Source of the DNA: Stenotrophobium rhamnosiphilum | Lineage (GTDB): Bacteria; Pseudomonadota; Gammaproteobacteria; Nevskiales; Nevskiaceae | Assembly (NCBI RefSeq): GCF_003052265.1 | Contig: NZ_QANS01000005.1 | Span: 1 to 64,000 of the forward strand | Direction: 5' to 3' | DNA: 64,000 bases | Shown: positions 25,393 through 34,422 of the stretch, one piece after another | Layout: each line of letters starts with the position of its first letter | How positions within the stretch are numbered: position 1 is the first letter of the stretch | The notes under the pieces: generated by a model | Databases searched by the model: none | The model's input: only the letters and a program-made list of their open reading frames with translations | What the model was told of the DNA's origin: nothing | Position numbers and translations under genes: made by a program

Positions 25393-26652
25393 TTACACGC
25401 GCTCAATGATGATTGCCGGGGCCATACCGCCCGCAGCGCACATCGTGATCAGTCCACGCTTGAGATTGCGTCTTTCCAGTTCATCAAGAACAGTGCCGAT
25501 CAATACCGCGCCGGTGGCGCCGATCGGGTGGCCCAACGCAATAGCGCCGCCATTGACATTGACCTTTTCGCGGTCCAAGCCAAGATCACGGATAAACTTT
25601 TCCACCACGACAGCAAAGGCCTCGTTGATCTCCCAGAGGTCGATGTCATTAATCGTGAGGCCAGCCTTCGCCAACACTTTCTTCGCAGCAGGTCCCGGAG
25701 CATTCAGCATCAGCGTTGGGTCATCACCAATGTTGGCGGTGGCAACGATACGAGCGCGCGCCTTGAGGCCGTGTTTACGTGCGTATTCTTCAGATGCGAT
25801 CAGCAGTGCTGCCGCACCATCCACGACGCCGGATGAACTGCCCGCGTGATGAAATGCTTCGATCTTAAGATCAGGATAGCGACGATTGATCAGCTTTCTA
25901 AACGTCGTGCCATTCGCATCAACGGGCATGTCCGCAATCTGATCGAAACTTGGCTTGAGTGCAGCCAAGTCTGCAGCTGTTGTTTGTGGGCGAGGATATT
26001 CGTCCTTCGCAAGAATCACATTGCCTGCATCATCAACAACAGGAACGATGGATTTATCGAAGCGACCTTCTTTAATCGCGACGCCTGCTCGGCGCTGGCT
26101 TTCAAGTGAAAAAGCGTCCAGCTCTTCGCGAGTGATGCCTTCCATCGAAGCAATCGCATCGGCGCACACGCCCTGATGCGATTGAGGATGACGTTCAGCA
26201 AGACGCTCATTGCCGGAGCCCATCATCAAGGACTTAAGACCGGCCGCTCTTTCTTGCTGCGAGATCGTGGTGATGAGCGACATCATCTCGGTGCCGCCTG
26301 CGATGATCAGATCTTCCATGCCTGAACGAATCTGCGCTGCGGCCATGCTCGCTGCGGTGATGCCGCTACCGCAGAAGCGATCCAGCGTTACGCCACTGAC
26401 GCGAACATCAAAGCCCGCATCGAGTGCAGCCATGCGGCCCATGTCGCCGCCCTGCATGCCCTTCTGCGCGCTGGTTCCCCAGATGACATCGTCGATGTCT
26501 TCGGTCTTAAGATTGTTACGCTGTTGTAGCGCCTTGAGCACGGTTGCAGCTAGATGCTGCGGATGCAGATTGACTAGCGCGCCTTTGCCAGGCTTACCGC
26601 TTCCGCGCGGCGTACGCACGGCGTCAATGATTAAAGCTTCACCCATGTTCAT
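25393..26652 (-). CDS. Acetyl-CoA C-acyltransferase (3-ketoacyl-CoA thiolase)
   Basis: A 419-residue thiolase with all catalytic residues: nucleophile Cys94 in LDRFCGSGITAA, NEAFA, GGAIALGHPIGATGA and the second Cys in TMCAAGGMAP. It is a true thiolase, unlike the protein at 12959. It should cleave 3-ketoacyl-CoA produced by the dehydrogenases and hydratases of the cluster. Operator copy 6 with a TATAAT element lies 65 bp upstream. Confidence 0.92.
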   Translation of the reverse strand: MNMGEALIIDAVRTPRGSGKPGKGALVNLHPQHLAATVLKALQQRNNLKTEDIDDVIWGTSAQKGMQGGDMGRMAALDAGFDVRVSGVTLDRFCGSGITAASMAAAQIRSGMEDLIIAGGTEMMSLITTISQQERAAGLKSLMMGSGNERLAERHPQSHQGVCADAIASMEGITREELDAFSLESQRRAGVAIKEGRFDKSIVPVVDDAGNVILAKDEYPRPQTTAADLAALKPSFDQIADMPVDANGTTFRKLINRRYPDLKIEAFHHAGSSSGVVDGAAALLIASEEYARKHGLKARARIVATANIGDDPTLMLNAPGPAAKKVLAKAGLTINDIDLWEINEAFAVVVEKFIRDLGLDREKVNVNGGAIALGHPIGATGAVLIGTVLDELERRNLKRGLITMCAAGGMAPAIIIERV

Positions 26653-26716
26653 CTCCTAAAGGCACAGCGCGCAGCGGCATTTTCAGCCCTGAGTATATAC
26701 GCGCCAGCTGCTCTTA

Positions 26717-26737
26717 GTCGACAGTGTTGTTTATTAT
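26717..26737. promoter_or_regulatory. Cluster operator, copy 6, with -10-like TATAAT
   Basis: TCGACAGTGTTGTTTATTAT followed by AAA. On the minus strand it reads TATAATAAACAACACTGTCG towards the thiolase gene. Same geometry as copy 3. Confidence 0.78.
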
Positions 26738-26748
26738 AAATTCGGCCG

Positions 26749-28422
26749 TCAATGCGGCAGAATATGGATGGATTCGTTGCTGACATCAGGAGAATCGGCA
26801 CGCCACCTGACCGAACCAAACGGACGCTCCAGCCTGCGGCGCACACGCAAGCTCGCTGTAGCCGAGTCGAACCCCAGATGGAATTCGTTCACGCGGGCCT
26901 GCAGCTCTTGATCGCCCTGCGTGTAGCGGCTTCTTTGTCGCAGGTAGTCGCCCCAGGTCGGACAGTGATAGCGCTCGGTCCAAAGCTCCGGATTGGCGAT
27001 GTCTCGCGATATCGACCATTCGTATGCGCCATTGCGTTTACGCGCACGCTGCAACTTCAGCATTAACTCGTAAAATTGCCGTGCACGCGTAGCGTCCACG
27101 CGATAATCAATTTCGATCACGATCGGGCCGCTGCGCGCAGTGATCTGCAAGCCAACTTCAGGCTCATTAGCCAGCTCAACCGACTCAACGTCTTCTCTCG
27201 AAATACGTGGCATCGGGAAAAATAAGCCGATTACTGGCGTCACCAATAGTGCGGCACCGGAAGCGATCAGCGCATTGCCAAGACCCCACTCCGCAGTGAC
27301 ATGCCCCCACCACCAAGCCCCAATGGCGATACCGCCCGTCAGAGACGACTGAAACCAAGACAGTGCACGTGCCGCCACCCAGCGTGGCGTCGACAACTGC
27401 ACACCGACACTCAGCAGCGTAACCAGCAGCATGTAGGCCGCGCCTGCAACCATCAGCAGCACGCAGGTCAGCAATAGACTTTTGCTGAATCCGACAAACA
27501 AAATCATCACGCCCGCAACTGCAGCGCAGAGACTCACTGCATGCTCAGCTTTCAAGCGCTCACGCACGGTAGCGACAGCAAATGCCCCAACCACCGCGCC
27601 GACGCCACTCGCACCCAATAGCAACCCAAAAATGCTGGCGTTACCGCCCAACTGATCTCGCGCAATCAAAGGCATGAGTGCTGCAGTAGAAGCGCCGGCC
27701 AATCCTGTGGCAAAAGCGCGAATCATCACGTTGCGAATCGACGGTGAGTGCTTTGCATATCGCGCACCAGAAACAATGGCGCGATGCATTTGCTCTGGCG
27801 GCAATCGTGGCGGCACATGTACGCGCTGCCACATGAAGAACGCGAGCAGCAGCGGCAGATAAAACAAAGCATTGATGGCAAACGCTGCCATTGCTCCGAA
27901 GGCCAAAACAACCATACCGCCCAGCGCCGGGCCAAAACTTCGAGCAAGGTTATAGCTCACCGAAGAGAGCGCGACGGCCGCAGGCAATTGCTCGACTTTG
28001 ACTTGTTCAATGACTGAGGCCTGCCAAGCAGGTCCATACAGCGCAACGCCAGTGCCAATCAGCGAACAAAATATGAGCAGCATCCAAGGTGTCGTCAGCC
28101 CCAGTGCAGCAAGCGTCGTCAGCGTTGCAGCAGAAAGCGTGGCAAAGCTAAGACCAATGAGCGCGATTTTGCGTCGATCGAACATGTCTGCAACAGCGCC
28201 CGCAGGCACAGCAACGATCATCAGCGGCAACATCAGTGCGGTTTGGACCAAAGCAACCATGCCCACTGACGTGGTGAGCCTCGTCATTTCCCAGGCTGCG
28301 CCAACGCCGAGAATCAGCTGACCAAAGTTGGACAGCAAACTGGCCGACCAGATTCTGCGAAACGTCGGTTCACTAAGCGGCTCGAAGGCAGCCCATTTCT
28401 GCGCCTTCGTTTCATTAGCCAT
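26749..28422 (-). CDS. MFS transporter (EntS/MFS_3-like) with C-terminal soluble domain
   Basis: About 557 residues. Residues 1-410 contain the transmembrane segments of the MFS_3/enterobactin-exporter-like group (ADMFDRRKIALIG is the loop motif). The last 145 residues are soluble, with a beta-alpha pattern (IVIEIDYRVDATRARQFYEL) resembling the dimeric alpha/beta-barrel domain found at the C-terminus of this group. The start at 28422 overlaps the hydrolase stop by 8 bp, indicating translational coupling. Probably exports or imports a pathway compound. Confidence 0.82.
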   Translation of the reverse strand: MANETKAQKWAAFEPLSEPTFRRIWSASLLSNFGQLILGVGAAWEMTRLTTSVGMVALVQTALMLPLMIVAVPAGAVADMFDRRKIALIGLSFATLSAATLTTLAALGLTTPWMLLIFCSLIGTGVALYGPAWQASVIEQVKVEQLPAAVALSSVSYNLARSFGPALGGMVVLAFGAMAAFAINALFYLPLLLAFFMWQRVHVPPRLPPEQMHRAIVSGARYAKHSPSIRNVMIRAFATGLAGASTAALMPLIARDQLGGNASIFGLLLGASGVGAVVGAFAVATVRERLKAEHAVSLCAAVAGVMILFVGFSKSLLLTCVLLMVAGAAYMLLVTLLSVGVQLSTPRWVAARALSWFQSSLTGGIAIGAWWWGHVTAEWGLGNALIASGAALLVTPVIGLFFPMPRISREDVESVELANEPEVGLQITARSGPIVIEIDYRVDATRARQFYELMLKLQRARKRNGAYEWSISRDIANPELWTERYHCPTWGDYLRQRSRYTQGDQELQARVNEFHLGFDSATASLRVRRRLERPFGSVRWRADSPDVSNESIHILPH

Positions 28423-29323
28423 GAGCGTGGGCCTCTTGGGCTTTATCAGCAGCACGGCTAGCAATCACGCCTGAACTGATTTGTCGATCAATGAAAGAAA
28501 GTACGCCATCGTTGAAAGCGTCATTAGCGTCACCCGCCACCATATGGTGAGCATCAGCAATATCAATGAACTCCGCATGAGGAACCATTTCGAGAAACTC
28601 ACTGACGGACTCTTTGCTCACGATTTCGCTGCGACCACCGCGAATAAGCAAAGTTGGAATGCTGATAGAGCGTGCAGCTTGCTCAAGAACGCTTGCCCTA
28701 GCGTTTCGGAAATCAGAATCCGCGCCACGACCCATGTTCAGAAATGCAGGATCCCAGTGCCAGTAGTAGCGACCATTTCGCAGACGCAGATTGCGCTCGA
28801 GTCCCTTCGTATCTTTGGGACGTTCACGATGAGGCAGGTAAGCCGAGACTGCATCAGCCGCATCATCAAGCGAGGCAAAACCATCGGGTGCGCTGCCCAT
28901 AAAGGCAACGACCTCTTTCGCGCCACCTTCCTCAACGCGGTGCGTAATATCAACGAGCACCAAGGCACGCACTGAGGCTATTTTTTCAGCAACGATAAGC
29001 ATGCTGGCGAGGCCGCCCAAGGAAGCCCCCACCAAAACCACCTCGCCACCGATTTGATCGACAACCTGACGAAGATCTGCCGCAAAGATTTTGAGGTCGT
29101 ACTTGCCGTCGGGTGACCATGCGCTATCACCATGACCACGCATGTCGAGTGCAATGCCGCGTAATCCGCGACGACCCGTCTCTTGCAATGCACGTCGCCA
29201 GCTCTGACGAGACTGCCCGCTGCCGTGCAGAAAAAGTACGCGCGCAGCATCCGCTGGCCCTACCGCATCTGCAATCAGCTCAAGGTCGGACACCTTGAAA
29301 TTCAGTCGATCAACACCTTGCAT
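28415..29323 (-). CDS. Alpha/beta hydrolase
   Basis: A 302-residue alpha/beta-hydrolase. The oxyanion-hole motif is FLHGSGQSRQSW, the nucleophile elbow VGASLGGLAS contains Ser, and the catalytic His lies in DAHHMVAGD. ALDMRGHGDSAW is the usual strand-4 motif. It may hydrolyse an ester, lactone or a C-C bond of a dienoate; the relatives are too broad to choose. It is 71 bp downstream of the methylmalonate-semialdehyde dehydrogenase gene and coupled to the MFS gene. Confidence 0.86.
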   Translation of the reverse strand: MQGVDRLNFKVSDLELIADAVGPADAARVLFLHGSGQSRQSWRRALQETGRRGLRGIALDMRGHGDSAWSPDGKYDLKIFAADLRQVVDQIGGEVVLVGASLGGLASMLIVAEKIASVRALVLVDITHRVEEGGAKEVVAFMGSAPDGFASLDDAADAVSAYLPHRERPKDTKGLERNLRLRNGRYYWHWDPAFLNMGRGADSDFRNARASVLEQAARSISIPTLLIRGGRSEIVSKESVSEFLEMVPHAEFIDIADAHHMVAGDANDAFNDGVLSFIDRQISSGVIASRAADKAQEAHAHG

Positions 29324-29394
29324 TCATCATCTCCCTGGAAGCAGGTGTAGCGTACTGCAATCGACTCAAGCAGCGGAACGAGCCGCCGCAAGAA

Positions 29395-30918
29395 TTACTT
29401 CATCGTTGGCATTGAAAACTCAGCGCGTTGTTCGGTTTCACGTGGCCAACGTTGGGTGACGGCCTTCTGGCGCGTATAGAAACGCACGCCCTCACGGCCA
29501 TAGACGTGATGATCGCCAAACAGCGAATTACGCCAGCCACCGAAACTGTGGAAGGCCATTGGCACGGGCAACGGCACATTTACACCCACCATGCCGACTT
29601 CAATGCCCGATGTGAATGCGCGCGCAGCGTTACCGCTACGGGTGAAGATGGCCGTACCGTTCGCGAACGGATGGGCGTTGATCAGTTTTATTGCGGCGTC
29701 CAAATCAGGGACGCGCATGATGCCTAATACAGGCCCGAAGATTTCTTCCTTGTAAATCTTCATGTCGGTGCTGACTTTGTCGAACAGCGAACCGCCGAGG
29801 AAGAAACCGCCGGGCGTACCCGCATAACCGGGGCGACCATCCAAAAGTAACTTAGCGCCTTCGCTCACGCCAGACTCGATGTAATCGCAAACTCGTGAAC
29901 GATGCTCGCCGGTAATCAGCGGGCCCATTTCCGTGGCGTTATCGGTAGGCAGCCCCACTTTCAACGCCTTCACTCTCGGAGCCAGCTTCGCAATCAACTG
30001 ATCCGCACATTCATCACCCACTGCAACAGCAATCGAGATCGCCATGCAGCGCTCGCCGGCCGAGCCGTAAGCGGCGCCAAGCAAAGCTTCAACAACATCA
30101 TCAATGTCCGCGTCGGGCATGATCACCATGTGATTCTTTGCGCCGCCCAGCGCTTGCACGCGCTTGCCATTCAATGTGCCTTCGCGATGAACGTGACGCG
30201 CAACTGGCGTCGAGCCTACAAAACTGACTGCAGAAATATCTGGGTGATGAAGCAGACCATCAACCGCTTCGCGATCGCCATGCAAAACGTTAAATACGCC
30301 ATCGGGCAATCCCGCTTCCTTCAGCAACTTGGCGAGAAGGATTGCAGCGGATGGATCGCGCTCAGACGGTTTCAGGACAAATGTGTTGCCGCATGCAAGC
30401 GCCACTGGAATCATCCACAGCGGAACCATGACTGGAAAATTAAACGGTGTAATACCCGCTACGACGCCCAAAGGCTGACGCAGGCTGAACGCATCGACGC
30501 CCGTGCCGACGTTTTCGCTGTGCTCGCCTTTGAGCAAATCAGGAATGCCGCAGGCGAACTCGACCACTTCCAAACCACGAACGACTTCACCACGAGCATC
30601 GCTCAGCGTTTTGCCGTGCTCGCTAGAAATAATCGCAGCCAGTTCGTCTGTGTGTGCTTCCAGCAACTGACGGAACTTGAACATGACGCGCGCACGGCGC
30701 AGTGGAGGTGTAGCCGCCCAAGCTGGCAAGGCTGCCTTAGCATTAGCGACGCAGTCATCAAGTTCTTGGCTCGAAGCAAAGGGAACACGCGCCGACACAG
30801 CACCCGTGCTGGGGTTATAAACATCGCCCACACGCGACAGCGAACCGACGACGGTTTTACCGCCAACCCAATGAGGAATCGTGGCGAGTGCTTGCTGAGC
30901 TTGTGCGGATGCAGACAT
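29395..30918 (-). CDS. mmsA: CoA-acylating methylmalonate-semialdehyde dehydrogenase
   Basis: A 507-residue CoA-dependent aldehyde dehydrogenase. [39 protein letters not shown] (Gly-Ala-Lys instead of the Glu motif of hydrolytic enzymes) and GERCMAIS with the nucleophilic Cys are diagnostic for MmsA. It converts methylmalonate semialdehyde to propionyl-CoA, or malonate semialdehyde to acetyl-CoA, so a branched or propionyl-yielding fragment is likely to emerge from the pathway. Start at 30918 chosen; the upstream reading frame to 31131 contains the operator and is not plausible protein. Confidence 0.92.
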   Translation of the reverse strand: MSASAQAQQALATIPHWVGGKTVVGSLSRVGDVYNPSTGAVSARVPFASSQELDDCVANAKAALPAWAATPPLRRARVMFKFRQLLEAHTDELAAIISSEHGKTLSDARGEVVRGLEVVEFACGIPDLLKGEHSENVGTGVDAFSLRQPLGVVAGITPFNFPVMVPLWMIPVALACGNTFVLKPSERDPSAAILLAKLLKEAGLPDGVFNVLHGDREAVDGLLHHPDISAVSFVGSTPVARHVHREGTLNGKRVQALGGAKNHMVIMPDADIDDVVEALLGAAYGSAGERCMAISIAVAVGDECADQLIAKLAPRVKALKVGLPTDNATEMGPLITGEHRSRVCDYIESGVSEGAKLLLDGRPGYAGTPGGFFLGGSLFDKVSTDMKIYKEEIFGPVLGIMRVPDLDAAIKLINAHPFANGTAIFTRSGNAARAFTSGIEVGMVGVNVPLPVPMAFHSFGGWRNSLFGDHHVYGREGVRFYTRQKAVTQRWPRETEQRAEFSMPTMK

Positions 30919-31042
30919 GGGAGACCTTCGATTTTTATTGAGCAGTAATTGTGAGAAATTGGGACAGACGACCATGCAGATAGCACAAGCCGATTCGGTG
31001 AGCCCCGACGATCCGCCTAAGCTAAATCCGCAGCCACTATAA

Positions 31043-31063
31043 GTCAACAGTGTTGTTGACTGA
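31043..31063. promoter_or_regulatory. Cluster operator, copy 7 (perfect dyad)
   Basis: GTCAACA-GTGT-TGTTGAC, a perfect 7-4-7 palindrome, between mmsA (start 30918, -) and the SDR (start 31119, +). The ATTAT extension is replaced by TGAAT here. Confidence 0.82.
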
Positions 31064-31118
31064 ATAAGACACACATGGGATCGTATTGCGCACTTAAAAG
31101 AATGATCGGAAATCACTT

Positions 31119-32042
31119 GTGAATTGGACAACCAGCGACATCCCCGACCTCAGCGGCAAAGTGGCACTAGTCACCGGCGGCAATAGTGGCATTGGCTACT
31201 GGACCTGCTTGCATCTGGCACGAATGGGCGCCCATGTTGTCCTTGCTTGCCGCTCCATGCCACGAGCGCAGTCTGCGGTGGCTGATTTGCTAAAAGCCGT
31301 ACCCAACGGTCGGTTTGAAATTCTGCCGCTCGATCTGAGTGATCTAGCCTCCGTGCGTACTGCTGCTGCCACCTTCCGCTCGAAGCATGATCGGCTGGAT
31401 ATGCTTTGTAATAACGCTGGCATTGCACTATCACCGATGGAGCGGACCAAAGACGGATTCGAATCACAACTCGCCGCCAACTTTCTTGGACACTTCGCAC
31501 TCACTGGATTGCTGATTGATGTCATCCGCGCAACGCCAAACAGTCGCGTCGCACATGTGGGCAGCCTTGCACATCGTCTCGGCAAGCTTGATTTTGAAGA
31601 TCCGAATTTCCAGCGCCGTAAATACTCACCGTTGAGCGCTTACGGTCAAAGCAAGCTCTCCAATGTCATTTTCATGCTGGAACTTCAGCGACGCTTTGAG
31701 CGCTCAAATATCAATTCGATCAGCGTCGGCGCTCACCCCGGCATGTCGGGCACTAACATCGGAGCAGCGCTCGTTGAAAATGCTTCGCCGCTTAAGAAAA
31801 GAATAAATGCATGGATTGAAGCGAAAATTCTCAACTCTCCAGAACGTGCAGCGGCCCCAACGCTTCTTGCAGTGACGCGACCTGGAGTCACAGGTGGAAG
31901 TTACTTTGGTCCTAGCGGATTTATGGAAATCAAAGGATCGCCCACTCCTGCCCGTCTTGCTGCTGCTTCACAGAACGAGTCAGATGCAAGTCGCTTGTGG
32001 GCACTCGCTGAACAGTTAACTGGCGTTAGTTTTCTAAACTGA
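31119..32042 (+). CDS. SDR, retinol-dehydrogenase-like
   Basis: A 307-residue SDR with a GTG start (no in-frame ATG upstream). [21 protein letters not shown], and catalytic YGQSKLSN. The long C-terminal region [18 protein letters not shown] is typical of retinol dehydrogenase/WW-domain oxidoreductase-like SDRs acting on lipophilic alcohols. It is a paralogue of the SDR at 58773, which shares the YGPSGF...G and RLWAxxE segments. Convergent with the DUF2889-like gene, overlapping it by 9 bp. Confidence 0.86.
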   Translation: MNWTTSDIPDLSGKVALVTGGNSGIGYWTCLHLARMGAHVVLACRSMPRAQSAVADLLKAVPNGRFEILPLDLSDLASVRTAAATFRSKHDRLDMLCNNAGIALSPMERTKDGFESQLAANFLGHFALTGLLIDVIRATPNSRVAHVGSLAHRLGKLDFEDPNFQRRKYSPLSAYGQSKLSNVIFMLELQRRFERSNINSISVGAHPGMSGTNIGAALVENASPLKKRINAWIEAKILNSPERAAAPTLLAVTRPGVTGGSYFGPSGFMEIKGSPTPARLAAASQNESDASRLWALAEQLTGVSFLN

Positions 32043-32762
32043 TCCTTGCGATTGAAGCGGCTGTTGCGTGCCGTCACTAAAGTCACGCACGTCAACAATG
32101 CGTTGCGCCTCAACAGCGCGCGCGGGCTGGAATGTGTAGCAGTTCGCGGGCATGCGACTAGCGTCCGACTGCTTCTCCATTGGGATCATCCGTCCGTGCG
32201 CAAGCACAGCACCCCAACGCAATAGTCTTGCTGGCTCCTGCAACGCAGGATCAAGACTTTCGATCCAAGGATTCAACGTCCAAACAGTGAGTCCAGCCAT
32301 TTCACTTGGCTCGACGATGTTGCCATCCAACTCTTTCCAAGCAAGAACGGCGACACCGTTGCGCCGCAGTTCAGCACTACGACGCCCTTCGATGGGATCA
32401 GAAACAAGAATGTCGTAGACCAGCACTTCTTTATTTAATGCATGCGCGGCACACAGCAAGGCCAGATCATAAAGATGCGTGCAGTTGGTCTTCTTGTCTG
32501 CGCGTTTGGCAAACGCAAGTAGCGGCACACCGGTAAAGGTCTGTTCAATCTGTGCAGGCGCACCCGGGCACGTCGTCCACGGCGCACGCGTAAGGTCTGC
32601 ATGAATGCGCGTTGCAACAATCCCGTCGTGATGAACCGTGACACTCATGCAGTGATAGTCATCTTCCACTTGACTGAGCACGCACTCAGGTGTCGGCGTA
32701 ATGCGAAAACGCCTCCGAAATCCGGGTAATTGATCGACAGAATCAACCTGCATCGCCTTCAT
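32034..32762 (-). CDS. DUF2889-like protein
   Basis: About 242 residues. The central part has HHDGIVATRIHADLTRAPW and CTHLYDLALLCAAHAL, which resemble DUF2889, a family repeatedly found in aromatic and steroid catabolic clusters but without a proven activity. No signal peptide or membrane segment. Start at 32762 preferred; nine bases on, 32753 is an alternative ATG. Divergent from the EthD-like gene with operator copy 8 between them. Confidence 0.65.
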   Translation of the reverse strand: MKAMQVDSVDQLPGFRRRFRITPTPECVLSQVEDDYHCMSVTVHHDGIVATRIHADLTRAPWTTCPGAPAQIEQTFTGVPLLAFAKRADKKTNCTHLYDLALLCAAHALNKEVLVYDILVSDPIEGRRSAELRRNGVAVLAWKELDGNIVEPSEMAGLTVWTLNPWIESLDPALQEPARLLRWGAVLAHGRMIPMEKQSDASRMPANCYTFQPARAVEAQRIVDVRDFSDGTQQPLQSQGSV

Positions 32763-32838
32763 CCTCAATTCATCAACATGTCTACATCGGCAATAGCTTT
32801 GTCGCCACCAATTATTAGCGGTCTCGCACCTTGACTTA

Positions 32839-32859
32839 ATAGACAACGTTGATGATTAT
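32839..32859. promoter_or_regulatory. Cluster operator, copy 8, with -10-like TATAAT
   Basis: AGACAACGTTGATGATTATA: the right half is weakened but the ATTATA extension is intact. On the minus strand TATAATCATCAACGTTGTC faces the DUF2889-like gene; the other side faces the 32906-37556 operon. Confidence 0.65.
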
Positions 32860-32905
32860 AACTTCTTACTAATCTCGCGCCAAAAAAAGCATCAGCAGAC
32901 CAAGC

Positions 32906-33670
32906 ATGTCTCACTACACAACCATTCACCTGCATAACGTTCCTGCTGGCCGCGAGGCTGAATATGCAACGTGGTTTGACGGCCCTCATCGCGCTACGCT
33001 CGCCAATCTCAAAGTCTATAAAGCAGCTGAGCGCTATGAAGTAACGCCGCAGCAAATCATGCCGGACATTCCGCAGCCATGGCGTTATATAAGCGTTTAC
33101 GAATTTGAATCGCTGAGCCCTGCTGTCGACGTTCCTGCACTTGGCCCGTTGATCGCAGATGCACGTAAATCAGGGCTCATTGCTGACGATGAGACCGAGC
33201 GCCTTTATAGCTACCGCATGTTTGCGGATTGGAAAAACAGCCCCAATCGCCAGATGTCCGAGCCTCTGTCAGGCATCAGCATCATCCTTGCCAATTACGT
33301 ACCGGGCCGCAAAGACGAATACGAAACTTGGTACGAGAACATTCATAGCGTCGAAGTCATCAACGTGCCCGGCCATGTCGCGATGAAGCGTGGAGAGTTG
33401 TCGAAAATCCAGATTGATCCAAGCCACTACTGCCCGGGCGACCAGTTCGTGTTGTGCGCACAGCAAACGGAAGATCTGTTGTTCACGCTCAAGGACTTCA
33501 GCGCCCGCGCCCGTGGCGCCAGCCCGAGTGGCGTCGCCATGCTGCCGCGCTCCGCCGCCGCTTCTACCGCACGTACCGTTCACTACTTCAAAAAAATCAG
33601 TGGAACGACCTTCTGGAATAAAGGCATTGCCTACGCCGGAGATTTATCCGTGTATCCAGGCCAAAGCTGA
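32906..33670 (+). CDS. Tandem EthD-like / dimeric alpha-beta barrel protein
   Basis: A 254-residue protein built from two similar ferredoxin-like halves. Half one has LHNVPAGREAEYATWFDGPH (residues 9-28); half two has ANYVPGRKDEYETWYENIHS (about 129-148). Both look like EthD/Dabb-type units, small domains seen in monooxygenases, decarboxylases and lyases. No catalytic role can be assigned. It heads a four-gene plus-strand operon with an SDR, the second KstD-like protein and an aldehyde dehydrogenase. Confidence 0.6.
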   Translation: MSHYTTIHLHNVPAGREAEYATWFDGPHRATLANLKVYKAAERYEVTPQQIMPDIPQPWRYISVYEFESLSPAVDVPALGPLIADARKSGLIADDETERLYSYRMFADWKNSPNRQMSEPLSGISIILANYVPGRKDEYETWYENIHSVEVINVPGHVAMKRGELSKIQIDPSHYCPGDQFVLCAQQTEDLLFTLKDFSARARGASPSGVAMLPRSAAASTARTVHYFKKISGTTFWNKGIAYAGDLSVYPGQS

Positions 33671-33682
33671 TCGGAGCAAATC

Positions 33683-34420
33683 TTGTCAAAAGTTATTGTC
33701 ATCACTGGTGCAGGTGTGGGTCTTGGACGCGCGCTCGCACGACGATTCGCTAGCGAGGGCGATTCCGTCGTTCTTCTGGGGCGCACGCCTTCCAAGGTTG
33801 AAGTAGCAGCCGCCGAGATCGGAGCACAAGCCACAGCGATCGGCTGCGATGTGTCGTCACCCGATTCTGTTCGCGAAGCTTTTGCACAGATCGCCAAAAA
33901 ACATCCGCGCATCGACGTGCTGATCAATAACGCTGCAGTCTTCGAACCCTTCCTGATTGCCGAAGCCACTGACGATCAGATCGTCAACACCGTCAATACA
34001 AATCTGACTGGCGCAATGCTGTGCGTACGCTCTGCGATTCCGTTGATGGGTGCAGGCAGCCACATCATCAACGTCAGCAGCGAATCGGTTGGCATGCGCT
34101 TCCCTCACCTCGTCGCGTATCAAACCTCAAAGGCAGGTTTGGAACGTTTCTCCGAAGGCTTGCATCACGAACTGGAGCCCAATGGCATTCGCGTGACCAG
34201 TGTTCGCGCCGGGCAAATGTTTGAAGAAGGCAAAACCTGGGACGTTTCTCCGGAAGCGCGCATGTGCTTCGGCAAAGCCGCGATAGAAGCTGGCGTCAAT
34301 CTTCGCGAACGTCCGATCTCGCAGTTCACCTCAGTGACCAACGCCTTCCGCGCACTGATCGATATGCCACCTGACCTGCACACAATTCATATGTCGCTGT
34401 CAGCTCGGAAATCCAGCTAA
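33683..34420 (+). CDS. Short-chain dehydrogenase/reductase (SDR)
   Basis: A 245-residue SDR that starts with TTG at 33683, placed by CGGAG seven bases before it and by the N-terminus MSKVIVITGAGVGLG. NNAA replaces NNAG; catalytic AYQTSKAG present. The gap to the EthD-like gene is 12 bp and to the KstD-like gene 2 bp. Probable ring-alcohol or ketone redox enzyme that feeds or follows the flavoprotein. Confidence 0.84.
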   Translation: MSKVIVITGAGVGLGRALARRFASEGDSVVLLGRTPSKVEVAAAEIGAQATAIGCDVSSPDSVREAFAQIAKKHPRIDVLINNAAVFEPFLIAEATDDQIVNTVNTNLTGAMLCVRSAIPLMGAGSHIINVSSESVGMRFPHLVAYQTSKAGLERFSEGLHHELEPNGIRVTSVRAGQMFEEGKTWDVSPEARMCFGKAAIEAGVNLRERPISQFTSVTNAFRALIDMPPDLHTIHMSLSARKSS

Positions 34421-34422
34421 CC

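Noticed and set aside
29902-30948. 348-codon plus-strand frame opposite mmsA
   Set aside because: Antisense shadow of a gene with all MmsA motifs; composition unlike a real protein.
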